The notes beneath the pieces are model-generated. The model was not told where the DNA came from. It ran no database searches and saw only the letters and a list, made by a program, of their open reading frames with translations. Made by a program: the position numbers and the translations under genes. This document shows, piece after piece, positions 1-5,051 of a stretch of 5,051 nt of DNA. The stretch spans positions 1 to 5,051 of the forward strand of contig JAQULD010000109.1 in the NCBI GenBank assembly GCA_028719045.1, given 5' to 3'. Within the stretch, counting starts at the first letter, position 1; each line of letters starts with the position of its first letter. This DNA comes from Candidatus Omnitrophota bacterium. Its GTDB lineage: Bacteria > Omnitrophota > Koll11 > Gygaellales > Profunditerraquicolaceae.

Positions 1-1
1 A

Positions 2-2590
2 GAACAAAAATCACCCCTTATCAAAGAAGAAATGCTGACTGCGGGGCAAAAAACAGCTTATGCCGCGGCAACACCGGCTATAATGCCGACCATACTGCCT
101 AAGACCCAGCCGGTGGCTTTCCCGTTTTCCGCGCAGGGAAGATATCCGGAGCTGATACCGCAGCCGGGAACCAGCGCTACAACAGAAATAAATAAAGTAT
201 TGCCGCCTACTTATTTGGTGCTCGATGAATCTTTAAAAGCGGGGCCGCTGCGCACGGTGGACATAGAACAGAATAAAACGATCATTCTGATCGGAAAAAA
301 TATCCAGAGATTCCTTGCCAGCCAGCCCGATACCCTTCAGATCACAAAACAAGACACTAACCAGCTTTTTATCACCGGAAAAAAACTCGGGTTTACGAAC
401 CTTATCGTCTGGGATGACAACGGCCGCTGGACATTGGAATTCCTCACTACTCCTCCGCAGCCGGAAGGCCCAACCATGGAAGAGCAGATCCGCCTCGAGC
501 AGGAACGGGCGGGGGACTTCAAGTTACGTTATTACGTGGATTGGTCCACTTTTGAAAGCGGAAGAAGGGTGCATTCGCTCAAACGCCTGTATTACTACTA
601 CAACCACTTACTTACCCTGACCGGGGAAACGCCTTACGGAGACCTGGACTCAACAATGGCTATCCGCACCTTAAACGGCGTATCTGATATCACCACTTAC
701 ACCATAGGATTGCAAAAGGGAAGATTCTTATCTTTTAAAGATTTCGCCCTGAGGATCTTCGATTTTGACAGCGGGATATCCAACCTCGCTTTCACCAGCC
801 AGACATTGCGCGGGATATTCTTCGATTCTCCGATGTTTAATAAAATGTGGGAATACTCGGTATTCTGGGGCAGGCAGTTCAGCGGCCTTAACGCAAACCT
901 TTCCCCGGGTTCGGTAAACCTGCTTGATTCTTTTCTTGCCGGGTTCAACTTGAATTTTAAACCCAACAAAATGCAAAACTATCGTTTCTCGATTTTCCGC
1001 GGATACGGCTCAGACAGAAAAAAAGACATCTCCGACCTGAACCCCTGGGGTTATGACTTAGGGGCCAATTACCGCTTCCAGAACTGGGGTATTGATTATG
1101 AAATAGCCAACGACTCCCAGCATTTCGGCAACCTCTTCAACCTGATCTATAAGACCTCCAAATTGAACATTTCTTCGGAATTCAGGGATATTGACAAGGA
1201 TTTCCTCTCCATGACAGGGATCGGAGACCGGGCCGGGGAAATAGGCGTATTGACCACGGCGAATTACAAACCGCAGAATAACCTCTATGTAAACGGACAG
1301 TTAAATGTTTTCCGCGACAGGCGTTTCCCCGCGGAAGATAACCCCAGGCGCTGGAACGAAGACTTTAACGGGGACGTAACTTACCTGCTTGACCAGCTTA
1401 CCTCCGTCAGGTTCGACTATATCCTTCAGAACGAATTAGGCAGGTTAGGCCAGGTCCGTTATTTAAGCCCCGGGCTGGGCCTAAACAGGACGTTTAAAGT
1501 TTTCGACAGGCTTATCAGCACGTTCTTAAATTACCGTTTCCAAAGAAACCAGAATTTCACCGCGCCGGCGCTGGATTATCAGAATGACAAAATCATCGGA
1601 GGGATAAGATTCAGCCTCATAGGCAATCTTTATTACTACATCAACAGGGAAATGAACTGGCTAAAAGCCAGGGGGGACGACGGGATATCAACGCCCCAGG
1701 CGACTGAAACGGGCGTCGACTGGTCCGGCCAGTTTTTTAATACCCAGCTATATCCGGAAATAAGTTTTTCATACAGGCAGGAAGACCATACAGATTCACC
1801 TTTAAGTTTTCTCTCAGGAGAAGATTATATACTGGGATATTTGAAGCTTAGTTACCGCTTTGACGCCAGCAACGAAGCTTACCTTTCCGCGCGCGTGCGT
1901 AATATCTGGGCGGGAAACCCCAATATTGTAAAAAGGGTGGAAGCGGAATTTAACGGCGGCATGCGTTACCTCTGGGATACCGGGGTAAAATGGGAATCGG
2001 TGGGGCGCATAGAAGGCTATGTTTTCCGGGACTTGAATTCAGACGGTTTAAGGCAAAAAGACGAGCCTCCTGTGGAAGGGATTAAATTGCTCCTGGGAAA
2101 AGACAGGTCCAGCGTTACCGACATTTTCGGGTATTACGTGTTCGAAGGCGTAAAGGGAAAAAAGGCTTATGTTTCTTTCGACACTTCAACGCTTCCTTCC
2201 GGGTTCGTATTGACCACTCCGGCGCTACAGGAAACTTTTATCGTAAACCACGGTTATGCGCGCCTTGATTTCGGGATAATCTCGCGGTCGGAAATAACAG
2301 GGTATATTTTTGAAGACGTGGAAAACACAGGGGAATTCACGAATAAAAGCGTGCCTGTGCAGGGAGTGGTTTTGATCCTGGAAAACGGGAAGAAAATCTT
2401 AAGCGACGCTACCGGAAGGTATTCTTTCTCGAACATATCCACGGGCGACCACACCGTAACCCTGGATTTAAACAGCCTGCCGGTTTATTACCTGCCTAAA
2501 ACCAGTATAACGAAAAAAGTGACCCTTTCTGAAGGAGTCACTTATATCTACAACATTCCTTTAAAACGAACCCAGCAACAAAATAATTAA
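2..2590 (+). CDS. Outer-membrane beta-barrel-like protein with pilus-assembly N-terminal domain and two SdrD-B-like domains (5' partial)
   Basis: The frame is open from the left edge. An ATG at 32 exists, but it has only a weak AAGAAG upstream and no signal peptide follows, so the real start and signal sequence are probably outside the window. Residues below count from that ATG. Residues about 61-138 resemble the T2SS/T3SS pilus-assembly N-terminal domain found in secretin/RcpC-type proteins (hallmarks: NKTIILIG, LFITGKKLGFTNLIVWD). Residues about 165-655 are rich in alternating polar/aromatic strands (RFSIFRGYG, YLKLSYRF, AYLSARVRN), as in outer-membrane barrels. Residues 658-753 and 754-852 are two SdrD-B/carboxypeptidase-regulatory-like beta-sandwich domains; the first holds a calcium-loop-like DLNSDG at 667-672. 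I see no cysteine in 852 residues, which fits an exported protein. The role is inferred: an outer-membrane export or assembly platform, perhaps usher-like. It converges exactly on the minus-strand mini-gene at 2590/2591. Domain calls are fairly sure; function is not. Confidence 0.8.
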   Translation, partial: EQKSPLIKEEMLTAGQKTAYAAATPAIMPTILPKTQPVAFPFSAQGRYPELIPQPGTSATTEINKVLPPTYLVLDESLKAGPLRTVDIEQNKTIILIGKNIQRFLASQPDTLQITKQDTNQLFITGKKLGFTNLIVWDDNGRWTLEFLTTPPQPEGPTMEEQIRLEQERAGDFKLRYYVDWSTFESGRRVHSLKRLYYYYNHLLTLTGETPYGDLDSTMAIRTLNGVSDITTYTIGLQKGRFLSFKDFALRIFDFDSGISNLAFTSQTLRGIFFDSPMFNKMWEYSVFWGRQFSGLNANLSPGSVNLLDSFLAGFNLNFKPNKMQNYRFSIFRGYGSDRKKDISDLNPWGYDLGANYRFQNWGIDYEIANDSQHFGNLFNLIYKTSKLNISSEFRDIDKDFLSMTGIGDRAGEIGVLTTANYKPQNNLYVNGQLNVFRDRRFPAEDNPRRWNEDFNGDVTYLLDQLTSVRFDYILQNELGRLGQVRYLSPGLGLNRTFKVFDRLISTFLNYRFQRNQNFTAPALDYQNDKIIGGIRFSLIGNLYYYINREMNWLKARGDDGISTPQATETGVDWSGQFFNTQLYPEISFSYRQEDHTDSPLSFLSGEDYILGYLKLSYRFDASNEAYLSARVRNIWAGNPNIVKRVEAEFNGGMRYLWDTGVKWESVGRIEGYVFRDLNSDGLRQKDEPPVEGIKLLLGKDRSSVTDIFGYYVFEGVKGKKAYVSFDTSTLPSGFVLTTPALQETFIVNHGYARLDFGIISRSEITGYIFEDVENTGEFTNKSVPVQGVVLILENGKKILSDATGRYSFSNISTGDHTVTLDLNSLPVYYLPKTSITKKVTLSEGVTYIYNIPLKRTQQQNN
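2513..2543 (-). terminator. Intrinsic terminator of the minus-strand operon, inside the end of the plus-strand gene
   Basis: Read on the minus strand, arms AAGTGAC and GTCACTT (2537-2543 and 2517-2523) pair over 7 bp. After a one-base bulge the stem continues for 4 bp (CCTT/AAGG) around a CAGA loop, and a run of six T follows (2518-2513). It lies about 48 nt past the stop codon of the secreted mini-gene, the usual place for an operon terminator. On the plus strand the hairpin lacks a T-run, so it should not terminate the gene that encodes it. Confidence 0.6.
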
Positions 2591-2914
2591 TTACCTGCTA
2601 TAGACCGTCTGCACGCTGCCCGAAGGATCAGTGGTATTCTCAGCTATCAACTGTTTATCATCCTGCTGCGACTTAACTATGACCGAATAACCGCAGTCCT
2701 CGCTAAGGTTCCTTTCCTTTCTCTGGGTATTCTGCTGGGTATCAGCGCTGTTACTGTCCGCTTTTACCGCCTGGCTATCTGGAAAAGGCGGGGCATTGAC
2801 CCCTGGGATCGCCGGTATCGTGCAGCCTATCCCGATAGTAACCTAATCACCCGCGTACGCGAAACTTACTAACGCTAAAACCATTACCGCGCATAGAATG
2901 ATTTTTTTATCCAT
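2591..2914 (-). pseudogene. Small secreted protein, 107 codons, interrupted by in-frame TAG at codon 24
   Basis: The ATG at 2914 follows a perfect UAAGGAGG Shine-Dalgarno (2930-2923) with 8 nt spacing. It encodes MDKKIILCAVMVLALVSFAYA, a textbook Sec signal peptide with an AYA cleavage site, then GD and a TAG at 2845-2843. The same frame stays open for 83 more codons to TAA at 2593-2591 and looks like real protein. It begins VTIGIGCTIPAIPGVN, is followed by a low-complexity S/D/Q/N/K linker, then EDCGYSVIVKSQQDD and a TVYSR end. Two cysteines after the signal (codons 31 and 74) could form a disulfide. No ATG follows the TAG, so only a 23-residue peptide is made unless the TAG is read. A CAG-to-TAG change (Gln) would explain it simply; suppression or a sequencing error are alternatives. 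I do not recognise the family. It is the second gene after the riboswitch-controlled regulator, and its stop abuts that of the convergent large gene. Confidence 0.7.
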
Positions 2915-2922
2915 TTTTAAAT

Positions 2923-2930
2923 CCTCCTTA
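2923..2930 (-). promoter_or_regulatory. Perfect Shine-Dalgarno of the secreted mini-gene
   Basis: The minus strand reads UAAGGAGG, fully complementary to the 16S rRNA 3' end, 8 nt before the ATG at 2914. It fixes that ATG as a true, strongly used start and argues that the downstream frame was selected as an independent gene despite its TAG codon. Confidence 0.8.
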
Positions 2931-2938
2931 AGCTCCGC

Positions 2939-2967
2939 ATCCTGCAGATCCCAAGTATCTGCAGGAT
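2939..2967 (-). repeat. 11-bp inverted repeat (hairpin) between the two small genes
   Basis: Arms ATCCTGCAGAT (2939-2949) and ATCTGCAGGAT (2957-2967) are perfectly complementary around a 7-nt loop. The hairpin starts 14 nt after the regulator gene's stop codon and ends 8 nt before the Shine-Dalgarno of the secreted mini-gene. No T-run follows on either strand, so it is not an ordinary intrinsic terminator. It could be an RNA-processing or stability element that sets different expression of the two genes, or a protein-binding palindrome. The function is unknown. Confidence 0.6.
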
Positions 2968-2980
2968 ATGGATAGGTTTC

Positions 2981-3241
2981 CTACCGTGGCAGGTGGGGTT
3001 TGTTTTGCCCTAAAACCTCCAGGATACGACCCTCTAAATCTTTTTCGGATTTGATGTTTTCTCCGCCTATATCAAGTTTTTTTGTGAAATCTATCAACCA
3101 CGCGATGATCTTTGCGCGGGAAAGTTTAAGCCCGGAAGAGAAGAGCGCGTCCTTGCCTAATTTATCAAGGAAATCCACTTCTTCCCGGTTAAGGAAGGTG
3201 ACTACGCGCTGGTTCTTTTCCTGGATACTCATGTCTTTCAT
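2981..3241 (-). CDS. Ribbon-helix-helix-like DNA-binding regulator, 86 aa
   Basis: The start at 3241 is chosen because GGAGG (3253-3249) lies 7 nt upstream; an in-frame Met at residue 4 is too far away. The fold pattern is a short beta-strand (QRVVTFL, 11-17), helix A (REEVDFLDKLGKDALFSS, 19-36), a turn, and helix B (SRAKIIAWLIDFTKKL, 41-56), followed by a short charged helix at 65-79. This strand-helix-helix layout matches MetJ/Arc/CopG-type regulators, in which the strand of a dimer enters the DNA major groove. The family match is by pattern only. It is the first gene after a c-di-GMP-I riboswitch and two terminator hairpins, so its level should follow c-di-GMP. A palindromic element with three TTGGTAA half-sites upstream of the promoter is a possible self-operator. 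The stop is TAG, unlike the TAA of the other genes here. An antitoxin role is less likely because no toxin gene is adjacent. Confidence 0.8.
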   Translation of the reverse strand: MKDMSIQEKNQRVVTFLNREEVDFLDKLGKDALFSSGLKLSRAKIIAWLIDFTKKLDIGGENIKSEKDLEGRILEVLGQNKPHLPR

Positions 3242-3248
3242 GGCATTG

Positions 3249-3253
3249 CCTCC
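3249..3253 (-). promoter_or_regulatory. Shine-Dalgarno of the regulator gene
   Basis: GGAGG lies 7 nt before the ATG at 3241 and directly after the T-run of the second terminator hairpin. An ATG at 3246, only 2 nt from the GGAGG, opens a two-codon ATG-CCA-TGA frame overlapping the true start; it is too close to be the main start. The left arm of the preceding hairpin contains CCUCC (3273-3269), which could pair with this site when that hairpin is open. Confidence 0.65.
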
Positions 3254-3291
3254 AAAATAAAAAGCCCCGGAGGATAAAGGCCGCCGGGGCT
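3254..3291 (-). terminator. Second leader terminator hairpin (GC-rich)
   Basis: On the minus strand AGCCCCGG (3291-3284) pairs with CCGGGGCT (3270-3263) over 8 bp, with two more G-C pairs beyond a mismatch and a small loop. TTTTTATTTT follows immediately (3263-3254). This is a strong intrinsic-terminator shape, placed directly in front of the ribosome-binding site of the regulator gene. Confidence 0.75.
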
Positions 3292-3297
3292 ATAAAA

Positions 3298-3335
3298 CAA
3301 AAAAACCCTAAAAGGCAAAATCTTTTTAGGGTTTT
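3298..3335 (-). terminator. First leader terminator hairpin, riboswitch expression platform
   Basis: On the minus strand AAAACCCTAAAA (3335-3324) pairs with TTTTAGGGTTTT (3313-3302) over 12 bp, followed by a run of seven T overlapping the stem end, then GTTTT. It begins 2 nt after the closing stem of the c-di-GMP aptamer. Its 5' arm includes ACCCUA (3332-3327), complementary to UAGGGU inside the aptamer (3377-3372). Aptamer folding and an alternative antiterminator pairing may therefore exclude each other, which would predict that ligand favours termination. That polarity is inference. Confidence 0.75.
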
Positions 3336-3337
3336 GG

Positions 3338-3424
3338 ACCTCTTTGGCAGCCAGGCTATCCTATTTCTAGGACCCTATTGCTTTGCGCCCCAGCATTACT
3401 GCTGGTTTGCCTTTATCAGTAGGT
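3338..3424 (-). promoter_or_regulatory. Cyclic di-GMP-I (GEMM-I) riboswitch
   Basis: The minus-strand RNA shows the GEMM-I hallmarks in order. There is an outer ACCU/AGGU closing stem (3424-3421 with 3341-3338) and the conserved AAAGGCAAACC. A hairpin CCAGCA-GUAA-UGCUGG follows, with a GNRA tetraloop at 3399-3396. Then come GGCGCAAAGC, a second hairpin CCUA-GAAA-UAGG with the conserved AUAGCC on its 3' side, and the terminal GGCUGCC. The base at the position equivalent to G20 of the Vibrio Vc2 aptamer appears to be G, which favours c-di-GMP over the 3',3'-cGAMP variant; this is my hand alignment. It sits about 33 nt from the predicted transcription start and directly before two terminators, so it should control transcription of the regulator and secreted mini-gene. 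Confidence 0.9.
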
Positions 3425-3442
3425 GAATCTTCCGGATTTTCA

Positions 3443-3455
3443 AAGTTCTCAACTT
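3443..3455 (-). repeat. Small 5'-leader hairpin
   Basis: AAGTT (3455-3451) and AACTT (3447-3443) flank a GAG loop at the very start of the predicted transcript. It may be a 5'-end stabilising stem. At 5 bp, chance is a real possibility. Confidence 0.3.
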
Positions 3456-3463
3456 ACAATGGA

Positions 3464-3492
3464 AGTATAGCACATAATTTCATAAATTTCAA
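3464..3492 (-). promoter_or_regulatory. Sigma-70-type promoter of the riboswitch operon
   Basis: The -35 box TTGAAA (3492-3487) is separated by exactly 17 nt from the -10 box TATACT (3469-3464). A TGC just before the -10 gives the extended -10 form. The predicted start is near 3457, giving a leader of about 215 nt that contains the riboswitch and both terminators. A direct repeat AATTTCA (3476-3482 and 3485-3491, plus-strand reading) overlaps the -35 region. Confidence 0.75.
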
Positions 3493-3505
3493 ATTGCACA
3501 GATGA

Positions 3506-3537
3506 ATAATTGGTAAGTTGGTAAATTTACCAATTAT
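3506..3537. promoter_or_regulatory. Palindromic operator-like element with three TTGGTAA half-sites
   Basis: TTGGTAAATTTACCAA at 3518-3533 is a perfect 16-bp palindrome. A further direct copy of TTGGTAA lies at 3510-3516, so half-sites are spaced 8 and 9 bp apart. Read as nested arms, ATAATTGGTAA (3506-3516) and TTACCAATTAT (3527-3537) form an 11-bp inverted repeat. It lies 14 nt upstream of the -35 box, centred near -68. This fits an activator or upstream operator, and the spacing would suit a ribbon-helix-helix protein such as the one encoded downstream. It starts only 2 nt past the stop of the phosphorylase-like gene, so an mRNA-end hairpin is the alternative, although no T-run is present. 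Confidence 0.5.
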
Positions 3538-3539
3538 GC

Positions 3540-5051
3540 TTATTCCAGATAAATGTCTATTTGTTTTATCTTGCGCTCTCTGATCTGGCCGGCAAAAGGA
3601 GCAGGGATAACGCCAGAATCAAGTTCCACGGTTTTCCCATCCAAAGCGGCAAAAGAAATCCTGTTTATCTTTGCCCCGTTCTTTCCGAAAGTGTCTTTTC
3701 TTTTGGGATTATGGTAAGTTACCCGCACCAGGCTTAAGAAATTGAAAGCGTATTGGCCTTTGCGGTCAAAAAGCCATCCGGCTAAAACAGGGTTGAACAT
3801 AAGGTTAAGTTCTTTCGATTCATTCAAGATGAAAGGACGGGCCCCCAGGTTCATGGTAAGCCAGATGTGTATGAATTCAGCGGTAGAACCGGAGAGGCGC
3901 GCCACAAAACCGTTGCCCCGCAGTTTTTTATCCGGGAAAGCGCTGCTTACGATAAAAGAAGAATTCTCCAGGATGCTGCGTCCGTAATCCTGCGGTTTCT
4001 GGAAACAGACCAGGGTATTTTTGAATTCCTCATAGAACTCCTCGTAAAGCCCGTGTTTTAAGATCTCAAGCAGGTATTTATATTCCATGTGCAGCCAGAT
4101 GGATTCATGCTCGAGCCATCCGGGAGTAAACACCCTGCACCTGCCGATCTCCTCGGGCATATCCAACAAGGAAGCGGTCACTTTATACATCTTTAACTCT
4201 TTATCGTAAAGGACGCTCGCCTTTGTCGCTTTGTATATGGCTTTGGCCGTATTGATATCGCCGGTTAACCTCAAGGCGTGCATCTGCCCTTCAAGAAACA
4301 GGGGCAAAGGTTTCTGGGAGAATTTTACCGGCTTTAAGTAACCGGCTTCAGGCTGTTCGTATTTAACCACCTCGTTTATAAAATAAGAATTGTAAGTATT
4401 ATTTTTCTTGTTTAACGCCTTTGCGATTCCCGCGTCGATTTTGCTCAGGGCACGATCGAGTATGGAAATAAAATATTCAGCGTCAGTTTCGGCCTCTTTG
4501 CCGCTAAAACCGAATTTAGTCTTTTCCCGGTAGGCTTCTTTAAGCGTGTAACTTTTATCCCAGTATTGGAAATCCCTGTCTTCGGACTTAGACCCCAGGT
4601 ATTCCTCTAATAGAATACCGAGGTTAGCGATAAAATCCCGGATCTCCTCGCTTAAATAAACTTTTTCGACGCTTGTCGCCTTAAAAGCTTCTTTTATGAA
4701 AATAACCAGCCTTTTCAATTCCCAGGTCTCGCAGAGAGAAGAGCCGAAAAGCGCGGGCAGGCCGTTTAAGGCGTCGAACCAGTTAGGCTTGTTTGATTCC
4801 ATTTCGATCCCGACGCCCGAGGGGTCAAGCGAAGATAATTTATTGGCCAGTATGCAGGCAAGTTTATTTACAAGGGAAGTAAAATATATAGCGCCTTTTC
4901 CGTAATCGGCCCTGGCCAGATGAGGACGATCGGGCCTTTTAGCGATCATTTCTTTTTTACCGGGGTCGACTGCCAAAGAATGGAGCTGTTTGGGCTGGCC
5001 GTGCAGTAAAACATATTTCTTTTTCCTGGGCTGGACAACTTCCGCGTTATC
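3540..5051 (-). CDS. Cellobiose-phosphorylase-like (GH94-related) protein, C-terminal 503 residues (5' partial)
   Basis: The frame is open from the right edge; the TTG at 4976 has coding sequence before it, so it is not a start. Residues count from position 5051. The sequence matches the C-terminal (alpha/alpha)6-barrel part of long bacterial proteins usually annotated as cellobiose phosphorylase. Key blocks are DPSGVGIEME then WFDALNGLPALFGSS (76-105), FTPGWLEHESIWLHMEYKYL (308-327), YGRSILENSSF (356-366), ARLSGSTAEF (384-393) and FNPVLAGWLF (419-428). The Asp of WFDALN (D93) lines up with the WND motif that, as I recall, carries the catalytic acid of GH94 phosphorylases. Such enzymes cleave beta-glucosidic bonds with phosphate to give a sugar-1-phosphate. 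The exact substrate cannot be read here, and a GH94-like protein of another activity is possible. No signal peptide can be judged. It ends in TAA just before the operator-like palindrome and has no clear terminator of its own. Confidence 0.75.
   Translation of the reverse strand, partial: DNAEVVQPRKKKYVLLHGQPKQLHSLAVDPGKKEMIAKRPDRPHLARADYGKGAIYFTSLVNKLACILANKLSSLDPSGVGIEMESNKPNWFDALNGLPALFGSSLCETWELKRLVIFIKEAFKATSVEKVYLSEEIRDFIANLGILLEEYLGSKSEDRDFQYWDKSYTLKEAYREKTKFGFSGKEAETDAEYFISILDRALSKIDAGIAKALNKKNNTYNSYFINEVVKYEQPEAGYLKPVKFSQKPLPLFLEGQMHALRLTGDINTAKAIYKATKASVLYDKELKMYKVTASLLDMPEEIGRCRVFTPGWLEHESIWLHMEYKYLLEILKHGLYEEFYEEFKNTLVCFQKPQDYGRSILENSSFIVSSAFPDKKLRGNGFVARLSGSTAEFIHIWLTMNLGARPFILNESKELNLMFNPVLAGWLFDRKGQYAFNFLSLVRVTYHNPKRKDTFGKNGAKINRISFAALDGKTVELDSGVIPAPFAGQIRERKIKQIDIYLE

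Noticed and set aside
32..34. ATG at 32 as the true start of the large plus-strand gene
   Set aside because: The frame is open to the window edge, the upstream AAGAAG is a weak ribosome site, and no signal peptide follows, although the rest looks exported.
3000..3260. Plus-strand open frame of 86 codons opposite the regulator gene
   Set aside because: It is a shadow of the minus-strand regulator. That gene has a proper Shine-Dalgarno, a coherent fold pattern and an upstream promoter and riboswitch, and the plus-strand frame has none of these.
3338..3424. Leader considered as a cobalamin or other riboswitch
   Set aside because: The order GGCAAACC, GNRA hairpin, GCGCAAAGC, second hairpin, GGCUGCC is specific to GEMM-I; no cobalamin B12-box or other known core is visible.
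3713..3723. GGTAAGTTACC inverted repeat resembling the TTGGTAA element
   Set aside because: It lies inside the phosphorylase-like coding region, is short, and lacks the outer TT/AA bases, so chance is the best explanation.
4974..4976. TTG at 4976 as the start of the phosphorylase-like gene
   Set aside because: Twenty-five in-frame codons precede it to the window edge without a stop, and family members are much longer at the N-terminus.
1..5051. CRISPR arrays, tRNA or rRNA genes, insertion sequences, attachment sites
   Set aside because: I saw no regularly spaced direct repeats, cloverleaf or rRNA motifs, transposase-like frames or terminal inverted repeats on either strand.

Overview
This window comes from an uncultured-looking bacterium with two membranes. 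The evidence is a long cysteine-free, probably outer-membrane protein, consensus Shine-Dalgarno sites, a clean sigma-70-type promoter and a c-di-GMP-I riboswitch. The combination of a pilus-assembly N-terminal domain, a barrel and SdrD-B-like domains, next to a tiny secreted protein, reminds me of Omnitrophota/Elusimicrobiota-type genomes. That placement is an impression, not a proof.

Layout. (1) Positions 2-2590, plus strand: the 3' part of a large surface or secretion protein whose true start lies left of the window. (2) Positions 2591-3457, minus strand: a small operon transcribed from a promoter at 3464-3492. Its leader carries a c-di-GMP-I riboswitch (about 3338-3424) and two consecutive intrinsic-terminator hairpins (3298-3335 and 3254-3291). 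Next come an 86-residue ribbon-helix-helix-like DNA-binding protein (2981-3241) and a 107-codon secreted mini-protein (2591-2914) that no simple ORF call would report, because codon 24 is an in-frame TAG. The operon's likely end terminator lies inside the 3' coding end of the plus-strand gene (2513-2543). (3) Positions 3506-3537: a palindromic, operator-like element upstream of the promoter. (4) Positions 3540-5051, minus strand: the C-terminal 503 residues of a cellobiose-phosphorylase-like (GH94-related) protein, running off the right edge.

How the parts may work together (inference): c-di-GMP controls transcription through the leader into a DNA-binding regulator and a small exported protein. 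The convergent neighbour is a candidate outer-membrane assembly or export protein. This suggests a c-di-GMP-controlled surface structure. The phosphorylase-like gene looks metabolically separate.

The points most worth following are the amber-interrupted exported mini-protein, the fact that the whole frame from 3241 to 2591 is interrupted only by two TAG codons, and the riboswitch-tandem-terminator leader in front of a regulator gene.
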